A stretch of 64,000 nt of DNA, taken from contig CM057836.1 in assembly GCA_030068075.1 (NCBI GenBank), positions 65,819,788 through 65,883,787 of the forward strand, in the 5' to 3' direction. The stretch is from Paguma larvata. Its lineage: Eukaryota > Chordata > Mammalia > Carnivora > Viverridae. This document shows positions 1 through 11,421 of this stretch, piece by piece (the first letter of the stretch is position 1; every line of letters starts with the position of its first letter). The notes under the pieces are model-generated. The model was not told where the DNA came from and searched no databases. It saw only the letters and a program-made list of their open reading frames with translations. The translations under genes and the position numbers were made by a program.

Positions 1-266
1 ATGTACTGGTAGCAAGGGAAATAAATAGTGAAAAAATAAAGACAACCTGTGACCTATTTACTTATAGTAACATTATTTAATTCTGTTTCAGATATGTGTA
101 AGGACCTTGGTATAAAGCAACAATAAGGGTAACATTAACCTGTAATACTTTAATGAGGTAGAAGACAGAAAAAGACTTTAAATCAATCACTGGGTGACCC
201 TTAAAAGGATGTGCCATTAAACTGTTGTCTGCACTCATGTACATATAAAAACTTGTGTGCTTACAG
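1..266 (+). other. ASB3 intron, 3' end only
   Basis: This is intronic sequence upstream of the first visible ASB3 exon. It ends in a pyrimidine-containing stretch and the acceptor CAG at 264-266. I see no other feature in it. The short open frames here cross the splice site and are not genes. Confidence 0.7.
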
Positions 267-464
267 AATCTTGGAACTGTTAATACCACTCACCAACCGG
301 GTTTGCGACAGGGGGCCAGACAAAGTGAGCCCCGTTTACTCCGCAGTGTTCGGAGGGCACGAAGAGTGCCTAGAAATGTTACTGCAGCATGGCTACAGCC
401 CAGACGCCCAGACGTGCCTCATCTTTGGGTTCAGCTCTCCCATGTGTATGGCTTTCCAAAAGGA
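267..464 (+). CDS. ASB3: ASB3 internal coding exon: C-terminal ankyrin-repeat part
   Basis: ASB3 is a substrate-recognition subunit of an elongin B/C-Cullin5-Rbx2 ubiquitin ligase. Its ankyrin repeats bind the target and its C-terminal SOCS box binds elongin and Cul5. This exon starts after CAG at 264-266 with one base that completes a Lys codon, then encodes [16 protein letters not shown] and runs to MCMAFQK. It leaves two bases (GA) before the donor GTATGT at 465. The encoded segment includes the ankyrin-like core [20 protein letters not shown] and matches human ASB3 as remembered, with only conservative changes. Length is 198 bp, phase 1-in/2-out by base count. There are no stops or indels. 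The ORF continuing past 464 is read-through into the intron and should not be annotated. Earlier ankyrin exons are outside the window. Confidence 0.93.
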
Positions 465-1847
465 GTATGTATATTTGCTATACTTTTATTCTTTTTTGCT
501 ACATGGAGATGTATTTCTAAGTGATTTTCTTTTACCATGAAACTTGAATTGAAGCTGAATTGTTAACTTAGAAAGAAGCAAATATGATGTACCTCGTTCC
601 ATCAAAGTATGGTAAAAATAAGGTGATAATGTCAGATTTTTTTCTTTTCCCTTTTTGGACCTGGATCATATTTTTATTATAGTAACTTTAGAGAATACTT
701 TCAGTGTATTAAAGTAAATGCAGGATTTCTCTGATAATACTTAGTTTTCAAAACAGTTCAAGAATTAAAACATTTAGTTATATGATGAATAAGGTTTGAG
801 GATCTAATGTGTAACATGATGACTATAGTTGATAAAACTGTATTGTTTGGTCAAAGTTTACTAAGAGTAGAATTTAAATTCTCTTACCAAAAAAAAGGTA
901 AATATGTGATGTGTTGGCTGTGATGGGCGGGGAATTCATTTCACAGTATGTATATATATGAAATTACTGTGTTGCATACTTTAAATATCTTACAATCTTA
1001 TTTGTCAATTATACTTTAGTAAAACTAGGAGAAGAAACAGAATTTAAAATGACTTTATCACATAAGGCATTGATTGTGTTTCAGGTTATTTACTATTTGA
1101 AATTTATAAGACTTGTTATGAGCCTAAAAATGAAACTTTAGTTTTTAAAAAATATTATTATATTTTTAATGTAAATTATTTAATAGTATGTGGCATTTCT
1201 TTATGTCAGTCAGAGTAATTAAATTAAAAGTCTTAAAATATTTGTTTTGCTAATCTTTTATGATCTTGTGAAGTAGAATAAATGAAGAATTATTGCTGCC
1301 TTATTAGCTTCTGGCCAGTACTTGATTATAAGACGACTAAGATTTTAAAATGGTAAGAATAAGGCTATGTACAAGAAAAAAACCATGTTAAATAATATCT
1401 AGGGTCCATCCAGTAATGGCATAAGTTGTGCAGGTAGACACTCTTGTTTTTAATGACACAGAAGAGGTTGCGTGTATACCTCAAATTCCTCTTAAATCCA
1501 CGATTATGGACTGCTCCCCACAATTTAATTGAAACATCTATCAACATTTTACTTACTAAGCTTTTCAGTCCACTGTTTTTTAAACATTTGCCATGTAAAA
1601 TATAAGCTCATTTTATTTATTCTTAATGTAAGCTTCCAGGTATGTATTGTAGTCTGAATATTTGGGGTTTTGGTGAATCTGAGTATCTGGGAGCTGTTCT
1701 ATGCATAACTTCCGTGATTTCATAGTAGTCCATTTTGTACCTCTTCAAGTTTTTTCTTTCTAACAAGTCTAGGTTTTCTTCAGGAGGGCTGCATTGATGA
1801 CTTTAGTTGTTTCAGTTACATTTTTTTATTAGGTCAGAATTGAACTT

Positions 1848-1991
1848 AAAAAAATTTTTTTTCAATGTTTTCATTTATTTTTGCTACAGAGAATGAGAGA
1901 GAGTGTGCACACGAGTAGGGGGAGGGTTCAGAGAGAGAGGGACAGGGGATCCAAGCGAACTGTGCACTGACAGCAGTAAGCCTGATGTGGG
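1848..1991 (-). mobile_element. CanSINE, truncated, minus
   Basis: The T-rich tail is at the left, then a GA-rich body and part of the tRNA-related half. The 5' head (GGCGCC side) is missing. It is flanked by the perfect 12-bp duplication AGAATTGAACTT at 1836-1847 and 1992-2003, so it was inserted already truncated. Confidence 0.8.
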
Positions 1992-2199
1992 AGAATTGAA
2001 CTTTAAAAAAGATTATATCAGAACATTGTTTTGGATAGTTTGTATGTGTGTTTGTCCAATATAATGATAGACTTTTCTGTCCTTCACTTTACCTTTTTGG
2101 AGGAATAGCAGCTATAAACTCATGCCTCATCAGCTTCTAAGTGTAGTTTGAATTAAACCATATGACATAGTGCCCATGTTAACCCTGAAACACCTTAAA

Positions 2200-3215
2200 A
2201 TTAATGTTTTTCTGACCTGAGGAATCAGGAAGGTTAAACCCTGTGGAACAGAGAGTGTGAGGGGAATTCTAGAGAAGAGAGAGCTGGAGAGGATCATCCT
2301 CTGATACTCTGCATATGTCCTGAGTTCACCCCAAGCTTTGAATGTTAGACTCACATTGTTGTAAACAAGATTTAAACTGTCGCCCAAGTCTCAGAGGAAC
2401 CCCTGGGTGGCACATTTTGTTGGACCAGAACCAAGAATAGCATAACAAAGGCTTTGAGAGCTGAACTGACATTAAAACTGTGGTCTGTAGAAGGCAAAAC
2501 AGAAATTGCAGTCTGAACTAACGAGGTTTTATATGCCTGCAAAAATAAACAAGCAAAAGTAAGTATTCTTCAAAGGATTATAACAGGACACAGAGCCTAC
2601 ACAATAATAACATCACAATGTCTAGGATACAGTTTAAAATCACTTGACATGTGAGTACACTACGACCAGTTCTCAAGGGAAAAGAATGAACAGGCATGAA
2701 ACTGGATATAATTCAGCTGTTAGAAATAAAAAGTAATTGAAAGTAGCTATTATAATAAATTATTTAAGGTGACTTGAAATTAATGGAAACGTAGAAATTC
2801 TCAAGTGAGAAATAAACACTGAAAAAGGAACCAACTGGACATTTTATAACTGGAAAATATATCTGAAATGAATATTTCACTGCATGAACTCCATAGCAGA
2901 ATGAAATAGGAAGAGGGTGGGGAAGAAGTCAGTTAATTTGAAGACAAACCAATGGAAATTATCCACACGGGAGAACAGAGAGAAAAAAGATTGGGCGAAG
3001 TAGAAAAGGACAGAGCCTCAGAATCCTGAGGGATGATATCAACAGGGTGACATTCATGTCATTAGAGTCTGGAAGGAGAGGAAAAATAGATTGCTGCAGA
3101 AAAATTATGTGAACTAATAATGGCCAAAAATGTCCCAGTATTGGATAAAGATATGCACTTATAGATTTAGAATGTTAAGTAAACTGATACAGAAGAAAGC
3201 CAAGAAAAAAAAAAA
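2200..3215 (+). mobile_element. Old L1 segment (ORF1-side, L1M/HAL1-like)
   Basis: The sequence around 3010-3150 resembles the ancient L1M/HAL1 ORF1 region: a GAGCCTCAG-type start, then the ATATCAACAGGGTGACATTC block and the GGAGAGGAAAAATAGATTG block. It ends in an A-run near 3208-3219. It is heavily decayed with no usable reading frame, and the left boundary is uncertain. Confidence 0.5.
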
Positions 3216-4125
3216 AAACATGCTCAAAAAACTGTCCAACTGAAGAAGCAACAGAATGATGTGTAGTGGTACTTGATCACAGACCTGAACTGACATCCTA
3301 TGTTTTTGCTACTTTTGGAAATTTTGCTTTGTGAAGTGGCCCTATAGGCCACAATTGAAATCTGCATTGATGGCTCTCAAAGGGCTTATCAGCTATTTTT
3401 TCCCCCATATAGGAACTTGAAATTGGACCAAATGTATTCTTAATTAGTAAGATATGTTTTTTTCAGTGAGAAAAGTCATCTGAAGGTATTGTTAGCCTAT
3501 AGGGAAAAAGCTAAAATATCAAAATACCTGTTTTATGAGGGTGCATTCTCCTAGCCTTTCTAATTATCTTCTCATTTGTTTGCCTGGGACTTAATTGCTA
3601 TAAAGATGTTGAGACATCTTTGCCACGGTTACCTACTTTGTGGGGAATTTAATTGAAGGCGAAACCTTTCCCAAGGGACTACATCTGAAAGATGGTAGCC
3701 TCATAATCACTTATGCTCACATTTAATGTGTGTATATAAAGGAGTTAAGTATAATACATTGTAGAGTTTTTGGCACATAGTAAAAAAATACCATGGTTAA
3801 TTTTTTCTCCTTGCTGTCCTCCATTTAGCTAGAAAACGATATCAGTTAAATTTTAATCTCTATACTACATTTATATTAGCTAATTAATATCTGCATTTAG
3901 TTTACATGTCAATCGCTGTACATGTAATGTGAGACTCGCTTGATTACTTTAGAACTCTATATAAAACTTGGCTAATCATGCAAGAAAATTGTCATTCTCC
4001 CACAAGTTTTGTTTTAGTATATCAAGAGGGTAGCATAGCTGTCTGGAAAAAAAATCAAAATTGAAAAATTTGTTAAGTTATGGTTATTTCTTTCAAAAAG
4101 TTTGCATCTTAAAATTTGGATTCTT

Positions 4126-4222
4126 GGGGACATCTGGCTGGCTCAGTTGGAAGAGCATGCTACTCTTGATCTTGGAGTCTTGAGTTCGAGCCCCATGTTG
4201 GGTGTAGCCATTACTTAAAAAT
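4126..4222 (+). mobile_element. Short tRNA-derived SINE (SINEC-like), plus
   Basis: Only the tRNA-like half is present: GGCTGGCTCAGTTGGAAGAG, then TTGAGTTCGAGCCCC (A and B box-like elements), followed by a short A-rich tail. It is older and shorter than the other copies in the window. Confidence 0.7.
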
Positions 4223-6466
4223 ACTAGATTTTCTGTAGTCACACACCTAAAATTAATTAAATTAATTAGAATTACCATTTAAAAAGCAAGGACAATTGAA
4301 TATAATTTTTATTTAAGGATAACTATTATGTGCTTTCATTCTATAATGAAACTATATATGAATTTCCTTTATCCCATTTACCAACTATTAATAAGAATTT
4401 GAGTTCTGGTCACAAAAGTGGTACCAGAGACCTTGGAAGACTACTATATTTTCTGAAATTAAATTATTATTAGATATTTAAGTTTTCAGAGATTGGGTAA
4501 GAGGTAAATTTAGTGGCATAAATTTTGAAATTTTATTTTTATAGCAACCATATGTTTTTACAATATTTGGTATAAAACCAAAAGATTTACTCAACACTAA
4601 CTTTAGTGATAATGAGTTAGAAACTTGTTTTCACATTGTCTGTTTTTGATGTATGGAAATTTAGTATTTGAGGTCCTTCTTGCACTATTGGCCTATTGTG
4701 CTTTTAGTAAGCTTTTGTCTCCTTTTACAGATAGTTCAGTAAACATTGAAAGGTGATGAAAATCATAAATATAAATAATGGCTCTGGGTTTTATGTTTTC
4801 CCTTCTTCATTCAGCCAAGTTAACTTTTTAGTTCAGGATTCTGAAACAGTTTTGTTCTGTATCCCTTCGAGAGGGTGAGGTTCCATTTGAAGCAGCGATC
4901 TTTAGCTCTCCTCTCCACTAGGAGGCATGAGGAAAGGTGTCTCTTGCATCACGTACAAAAGCAGTCTTTGTCCTTTGGGGCTAAAAAGTTAACAGCTGCA
5001 GTGACATGAAAGCCATTCTTTCAAGAGCATAGCTAAGTAATTCAATTCAAATGAGAACATCTAAGAAAAAGACTTCTTTAACTGGAATGGATAAAGGGGG
5101 AGGGAAGCTGAGAAATTTTAGAACAATTTGAACAAATGTTAATGCCTTTTGTATAAGGCTGTAAACCATGATCATGGCTTTAACAGACCTGATTTTGTCT
5201 TTCTTATTGATACAGTTCATTGTTATCCCATTAGTTTTATAGAGATTGTGTCAGTTCTCATCATCATATCACATATGGGTACACCTGACAGGACCTAATG
5301 TCTTCATTTTGTTTTCAGCTGATGGCTGAAACTTACTATATGACCTTTTGACAATTCAGCTAATAAGTTGGTTAGATGTTTTGTTGGCTAATTGGACAAA
5401 AAATGCTCAAGATGTTTGCCTGTTTCTATTTGTTTAAAATAAGTCTTGGTAGCATGTTGAATTTTCTTTCACTGTGCTTCTGTCATCAGGATACTGCTTC
5501 TGTACACGTTTTTGAATTTCAAAGAGCAGAATGATGGAAAAGGTACAAGTCCAAAAATAAGTCCTGGACATTTTTTTTTTTAAGTTTTTAAACCTCTCCT
5601 CTTAGTATCTGTTGATTTTCACCGTTTATATAATGTGCAGTCTATTACGAGTTATAGTTACTTCTTGATATTTGTGTTAAATAGGATGGACTATTTCTTT
5701 TTAATCTCTAGGCTCTTCCAAAGTTTTTCCAATTCTTCATCAGGGCTTGAGAGGCAATTTAAGTGTTAAGGGAATTATGTGCATATGTCCGTGTAATTTA
5801 TATTTTAACCAAAGGTTATCTAAGCCCTAAGGCCTATTGTTCCTCAGTGATATGTGATATCCAAAGTCATAGAGCACCGAAGGTGCCTGTGTTTCTGGAG
5901 CTTACACGTGTATTAAGTAGTTTTCCTAGAACCTCAGGACATGCTGACAAAGCTTTATGATCGTCCACTTCACTTTGTGTTTATTATTTGCCATACAAAA
6001 ATACTAGTTTTGTTAGAAAAGGGTCTGTAATGTAGAAGTAGGCAGTCAGATAAGCTTTTAGGAGTGCTCTTGTCCTGACACAAGGCTGATAATTGGGAGA
6101 AGTTTAGAACTGGATTTTCCAAAGGATGTTTTGTAGAATACTACAAATAGGTCATTAATAGATATTACATAGGCTACAAGGGGTTTCCAAACACACAAGT
6201 TTGGGAAACAGAGGGTTAAGCAATGTTCAGTAAGTTTTTTTTTCCTGAAAGTCTTCTAATATTTTTTCTTATGGTGATGTCTATGAATTTCTAAAGAAGG
6301 GAGTGAGTCTACATAAGTTTGAGAACAGGACGAACTTATGTTTACTATAAATACATTTTTGTTTCTGTGATTATAGACTTTTTGGACATTTTAAACTCTT
6401 TATTATGCCTTTTTCAGATTGATGACTGGATCTGTTAAAAAATTCAACTGAGTAAATGTGAAGATT

Positions 6467-6689
6467 TTTTTTTTTTTAAGTTTTTATTTTTGTTTTTAGA
6501 GAGAGAGACAGAGAGGAAAGAGAGAGAGCTGGGGAGGGGCAGAGTGAAGGGAGACCATGAATCCCAAGCAGGTTCCGCACTGCCAGCTCAGAGGCCGTCA
6601 CAGGGCCTGAAATCATGAACTGTGAGATCAGGATCCAAACCAAAGTCAGGATGCAGAAGCGTAACCACCCAGAGCCACCCAGGTGCCCC
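6467..6689 (-). mobile_element. CanSINE, minus
   Basis: A poly-T tail at the left, GAGAGA body, the B-box region and the GCCACCCAGGTGCCCC head are visible. A short imperfect duplication containing TGAAGATT flanks it (about 6458 and 6694). Confidence 0.85.
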
Positions 6690-7297
6690 ATATTTGAAGA
6701 TTGGCTTTTTTAAACAATTCATGAATCAAGCAGCATCCCATCTAGCAAGTAGAGATCTCCTCTGAACTAGACAAAAGAAAGGTTTTTAAAGGCAGAGAGA
6801 GGGCTAGCAAGTAATGCATTGCTTAGGCAAGGTTGCCCTCCTAAGGTGGTGGAAGGGACCCATCAGAAAATTTTCTAGTATTGACCAGGAAATTCCATGT
6901 CGACTGGTTAAAAGTCACATTCCTTAGGGAGTTGAAACTGCAGTTAGGTTAGGTTAGGTCTTAAGCCTTGGTTTACTGACTTGGGGTCTTAACCCAGGTG
7001 ATGCCAGGTGGGCCTGTGATTCTCTCATTTAACAGACTTATATCTTTAATTTTAAAGATATTTCTTCTGAAATGTATCTGGAGATTGAAGAAGACACTTT
7101 GGTATTTAATTTAAAAATGTAACCAGCATACTTTTACTTATGTATTTACGTATTTATTTTCTAGCATACTTTAAAAAAATAAGTTCATCCTACAGTTCTT
7201 TCTTTTCTTAACTCACTGTATACTGATGTTGGAAACATTGGGGTTTGGAGCCAATAGCCAAGAAAGAAATTCTTGATACGTCTTCTTCTGCCCATAG

Positions 7298-7497
7298 AAT
7301 ACTGTCCTTCTGCTATTATAAAAGCCATCTTTAATTGCATGGAAAACGCCACAAGAATTCTTGCTCGTCAGCTCCGAACCCCAATATGTCTACATCATAT
7401 AGTTGGTAGAGTTTCTCAAATATCTTCATTATGGAGCCCTAGTGTTATAGATCATTTCCAGGATCTAGAGTTCTATGAAACATACTTCGGGAAACAG
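7298..7497 (+). other. Exon-like open segment of unknown nature
   Basis: A pyrimidine-rich tract ends in an acceptor-like CCCATAG at 7291-7297, and a donor-like CAG/GTCTGG lies at 7495-7500. Between them one frame is open for 66 codons (…FNCMENATRILARQ…YETYFGKQ) with several retained CpGs in an otherwise AT-rich intron. I do not recognise the protein. Splicing it after the ASB3 exon ending at 464 gives the wrong phase: the joined frame would stop within about 12 codons. It is therefore not a normal ASB3 exon. It could be a poison or cassette exon, a remnant of another gene or repeat, or chance. Confidence 0.3.
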
Positions 7498-7629
7498 GTC
7501 TGGACTTAAAATATTCCTCAATTTCATTAACTATTTCATTAAGTGTTCAGTTTTCATAATAGAGAAAAGATATTTCATATATTTGCTGTGTCATATTCAC
7601 TGGTTAGATTTTGGAGTGATATTGTGCCA

Positions 7630-7775
7630 ATTCTACCTGTTACTAGCTCCAAGCTTGAATTTTTGTATTTGGAATAGAGATAATAATAGAACTTACTTCT
7701 TAAGGTTATTGTGAGGATTAAGGCAAATCTTCCATATAGCACATTAAGCACAGTGACTAGTGCCAAATAAATACT
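7630..7775 (+). repeat. MIR SINE remnant, plus
   Basis: The 3' half resembles MIR: the run from GATAATAATAGAACTTACTT through GGTTATTGTGAGGATTAA to the GTGCCAAATAAATAC-type end. It is strongly diverged, so an ancient insertion. Confidence 0.65.
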
Positions 7776-9066
7776 AAAGTTTGTTATTATAAGGAATTCT
7801 ATGTGCAAATGTTCTTGCCACATTTTAGAGATGGATGGTTTATCTTTTGGCCTTGTTTTAAGAATTTTCTTAGCAGGAGCTGCATGTCTAGGCGCTATAT
7901 TGAAATTTTAATAGGAAAGCCACTAATTGTTTTGTAGTTTTTTTTTTTTTTTTAAACAGAAAATGGCTAGGGAAGCCATCTGTAGCACTTAATCTAATAG
8001 CTTGCATTTGGGGCTTTCATTTACCTTTGTATTCTGTAGCAAAAGTATGTTTCTTTAAGAGCTAAATCATTAAGAGCTAAAGTATCTGTGGTTAGGCTGT
8101 TGATGGTTTCAGAGCTTTTGAGGGAAGAGTTCAACCAGTGCCTGAATTGCACATGTAAACACTCATGCCTCGAATATTGCCAGGGTTGTGGAGAATTTTA
8201 CATCCCGCTTGCAGTGAGGCATTTTCTGACACTTTACCTGCACAGATATTGGGACTTGTTCAACAGTCCATGTGTATAGTAGAATCAGCAAGTAATAACT
8301 GTAGGCAAAATAACGAGAGCCTAGTCAAATGAGGTCGAAGTGGTTGAAATAAATTGGTGATAACTGTTTAAAACCGTCAGTCAGAAGCATATCCTTCAGG
8401 GTTTCTGGTAGTGCAAGACTGCTGGCAACGAATCTCTCAGGTCTCCTGTATCTGAAAAGAACCAGAGCAAAAAATACATGCCTCCTGGACTGTTTTCAAG
8501 AACAATGATATGAATGATGGACTTCTTGTCAGGAACAAATAACAAGATGGCAGACAGGGAAAAAGGTGTTAATTTTTATAAGGAAATTTTGGAATTACTG
8601 ATTTGTCTTTTCTAATTGCTGTGTAAAAAACTAAAAGTTAAACAAATGCCATTTAAGGTTTTAACAAAAAAAAAAGCACAAATTGGAGATTAAACAACAT
8701 AGATTTATGAAAATATGCATGGGATTAGGTGACATTTTACTTATGTATTTTTTTTTAACCTGCTTTTAAAACCTGATTTCAAGTTCTAGACATTAAGTCC
8801 TTAGAAGGTGTTGGTTTCACATAACAGTGGTTTGAATATTTTATATTTGTTTTATCAATAATTTTTATGCCTCTTATTTACTCAGGTTCTATGATACTAT
8901 GATTAATGAAACATTCCTTATTTAATTATAGTTTAAAATAGGATTAACGCCAATTTGAAAGGGAGAATAATTTTATTACATATTTTCTTTCACAGCTGTT
9001 TACATAGTGAACATACATGTTTACTGAGCTTTGTTACAGTTATAGCATAAACAATAAAAAAATATT

Positions 9067-9253
9067 TTGATGTTTTAAATTTATTTTTGAGAGAGAAAGC
9101 GTATGAGCCGGGGAGGGACAGAGAGAGGGAGAGGAAGAATCTGAAGCAGGCTCCCGACTCAGGACAGGACCCAACGTAGAGTGAACCCATGAACCACAAG
9201 ATCATGACCTGAGCTGGTCGGACACTTAACCAACTGAGCCACCCAGGCATCTC
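9067..9253 (-). mobile_element. CanSINE, minus
   Basis: Reverse-oriented copy: T-rich tail, GAGAGAGAAAGCG body, then CATGACCTGAGC and GAGCCACCCAGGC head. The flanks share AACA(A)TAAA at about 9050 and 9254, compatible with a target duplication. Confidence 0.85.
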
Positions 9254-9357
9254 AACATAAATAGTTTTTAAAATGTGGTCTCAAAACCATCACAATTGCA
9301 GATTTTGATGACTATATCATATTTTATACTTACCTGCCCCTCATTAAGTATTTAGGT

Positions 9358-10152
9358 AATTTATTTATTTATTTATTTTTCATTTATAATAGTTTATTTT
9401 CAAATTGGTTTACATAAAACACCCAGTGTTCATCCCAACATGTGCCCTTTTTTAATGCCCATCACCCCCTCTCCGCCCCCCATCCCCCTCACCCTCAGTT
9501 AGTTCTTAGTCTTTGAGAGTCTCTTATGTTTTATCTCCCTCCCTCTCTGTGTCTTTTTTTTCTTTCCCCTCTTCCCCTCCCCCTGGTTTTTGCTTAGTCT
9601 CACAAAGTCCACCTATTCGTGGAAACATATGGTATCTGTCTTTTTCTGATTGACTTATTTCACTTAACATAATACCCTCCAGTTCCATCCATCTGGCTAC
9701 ACATGGCCAGATTTCATTTTTTCTCATTGCCACATAGTAGTCCATTGTATATATGTACCACATCTTCTTTATCCACTCGTCAGTTGATGGGCACTTGGTT
9801 TCTTTCCATGATTTGGCTATTGTCGAAAGTGCTGCTATGAACATTGGGGTACACGTGCTCCTATGCATCAGCATTCCTGTGTCTCTTGGGTAGATTCCTA
9901 GCAATGCTATTGCTGGATCATAGGGTAGCTCTATTTTCATTTTTTTGAGGAACCTCCACACCGTTTTCCAGAGTGGCTGCACCAGTTTGCATTCCCACCA
10001 ACAGTGTAGGAGGGTGCCTACTTCTCCACATCCTCGCCAGCATCTATAGTTTCCTGATTTGTTTATTTTAGCCACTCTGACTGGTGTGAGGTGGTATCGC
10101 AGTGTGGTTTTGATTTGTATTTCCCTGATGATGAGTGACATTGAACATCGTT
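9358..10152 (-). mobile_element. 5'-truncated L1 with open ORF2 C-terminus
   Basis: Minus-strand L1 3' end. From 10141 to 9524 the minus strand is open for 205 codons and encodes the C-terminal part of L1 ORF2p. It has the cysteine motif CX3CX7HX4C (CWRGC…HCWWEC) followed by [26 protein letters not shown] and [23 protein letters not shown]2p is the L1 endonuclease/reverse transcriptase, but neither catalytic domain is present here. The 3' UTR runs to a T/A-rich tail near 9358-9380. The lack of stops over 205 codons suggests a fairly young insertion that was dead on arrival through 5' truncation. Confidence 0.93.
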
Positions 10153-10204
10153 TATGATATATATATCGTTTATATATCGTAAATGATATATTAAAAAAAA
10201 AATC

Positions 10205-10430
10205 TGGGACACCTGGGTGGCTCAGTGGGTTGAGCGTTAAGCATCCGACTTCACCTCAGGTCATGATCTCGCGGTCTGTGAGTTCGAGCCCCGCTTCAGG
10301 CTCTGTGCTCATGGCTCAGAGCCTGGAGCCTGCTTCCGATTCTGTGTCTCCCTCTCTCTCTGCCCCTCCCCTGCTCACGCTCTGTCTCTATGTCTCTCAA
10401 AAATAAATAAACGTTAAAAAAAAAATGTAC
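10205..10430 (+). mobile_element. CanSINE, plus, full length
   Basis: It has the head ACACCTGGGTGGCTCAG, B-box GTGAGTTCGAGCCCC, the CT-rich segment and the tail CAAAAATAAATAAACG. It is flanked by A-rich duplications (TTAAAAAAAAAATCT-type) near 10191 and 10431. Confidence 0.93.
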
Positions 10431-10439
10431 TTAAAAAAA

Positions 10440-10638
10440 AAATCTTTGAAAGAGAGAGCCTGGGCAGGGGAGGTATAGGGGTGGGGGGGGGGGCGGTGGG
10501 ACAGAGGATCCGAAGCTGGCTCTACACAGATAGGAGAGAGCCCAATGCGGGGCTCCAAACTCACACTCTCACAGTTTGTGAGATCATGACCTGAGCTGAA
10601 GTTGGATGATCAACTGACTGAGCCACTCAGGCGCTCCT
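10440..10638 (-). mobile_element. CanSINE, minus
   Basis: Reverse-oriented copy beginning a few bases after the preceding plus copy, with the head GAGCCACTCAGGCGCTCC at its right end. It contains a G-run at about 10483-10492. The A-rich duplication of the neighbour serves as its left flank. Confidence 0.88.
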
Positions 10639-11320
10639 AAAATGATACACTTTTATTCCATAGAAGTACTTCATAAAGATTAATTTAAAAATATAAAACT
10701 AAGTTAAATTTTTGTTTATAAAAAAGCTTTTCTTGTTTTTACCATTGTAAATATAAAAGTAAAAGGGAAATTGACTAAGGCTATTGCTAAAGAAAATGAC
10801 ATATTGGAAATTCCTAGAAGGAGTTTCTGTCTTTATGGACTGATGACATTGTTTATGAACCTTGCTTAGCAAGTATTTTGTTGTAGATACTTAATTGTAC
10901 AAAAATACTACAATTTGAGAAAAGTTTTCTGTTTGTCGGTAATTTTAAAATTATCTACTTAAAATGATTTTTTAAGAAGATTTTTTAAAATTCTAAGGAT
11001 ACTACCTGTCCATAGTTGAAAATTAAAAACCATGCAGGAGGGTGTAAATTAAAAAGTAGAATACTCATTTCCCCTTGCTTCTCTAGTCCCAATTCACTAG
11101 ATATGGGAAGGAGCTACAGGATGAGAGTCTCCCAAAATGTATCACTTTTGCATTAAGATTATTTTGAGTGAAAATTAATAAAAACTCAGCAGAGACAGGA
11201 AAAGCTCTCTGCCTCCCCCAATAATTGCCTAACTTTACATGGGAAAGGAGAGCCTGCAACAGGAAGAGAGCTGTTAGACTATTAACAATTTGTAAGAATA
11301 TTTTTTATACAAAAGTCTAA

Positions 11321-11417
11321 CTTCTCTTTTCCTTCCTTCCTTCCTTCCTTCCTTCCTTCCTTCCTTCCTTCCTTCTTCTTTCTTTCTTTCTTTCTTTCTT
11401 CTTTCTTTCTTTCTCCT
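11321..11417 (+). repeat. (CTTC)n/(CTTT)n microsatellite acting as polypyrimidine tract
   Basis: Ninety-seven consecutive bases are C or T only: about 13 CTTC units followed by CTTT units. The tract runs directly into the GGAG acceptor of the next ASB3 exon. The nearest branch-point-like TCTAAC upstream is at 11316-11321, about 100 nt from the acceptor, and no AG lies between them. The tract is therefore both a microsatellite and the splice pyrimidine tract. Its orientation is pyrimidine-rich on the transcribed RNA. Confidence 0.9.
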
Positions 11418-11421
11418 GGAG

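Larger units (their letters stand above)
465..11421 (+). other. ASB3: ASB3 intron (10.96 kb)
   Basis: This intron runs from donor GTATGT at 465 to acceptor GGAG at 11418-11421. Separately listed are the SINEs, an old L1 segment, an L1 ORF2 3' fragment, a MIR, an exon-like ORF at 7298-7497 and the CT microsatellite at the acceptor. I recognise nothing in 465-1835, 3220-4125, 4223-6457, 6702-7297, 7790-9066 and 10640-11320. These are AT-rich, with no open frame that looks coding. Confidence 0.75.

Noticed and set aside
211..540. 109-codon open frame starting before the first exon
   Set aside because: Only 267-464 is coding. The rest is intron on both sides of consensus splice sites.
4136..4215. 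Possible tRNA gene (A and B boxes)
   Set aside because: The sequence is followed by an A-rich tail and matches the SINE tRNA-like head; there is no proper cloverleaf with acceptor stem.
6941..6958. Telomere-like TTAGG repeats
   Set aside because: Only three units of a 5-bp period (GTTAG), not TTAGGG. Too short to be an interstitial telomere tract.
9524..10141. 205-codon minus ORF as a host gene
   Set aside because: The residues are the L1 ORF2p C-terminus, in a 5'-truncated retrotransposon.
10149..10192. AT-rich palindromic repeats of CGTTTATGATATATATATCG type
   Set aside because: A short AT-rich low-complexity stretch at an L1 truncation point. No evidence of an origin or element end beyond that.
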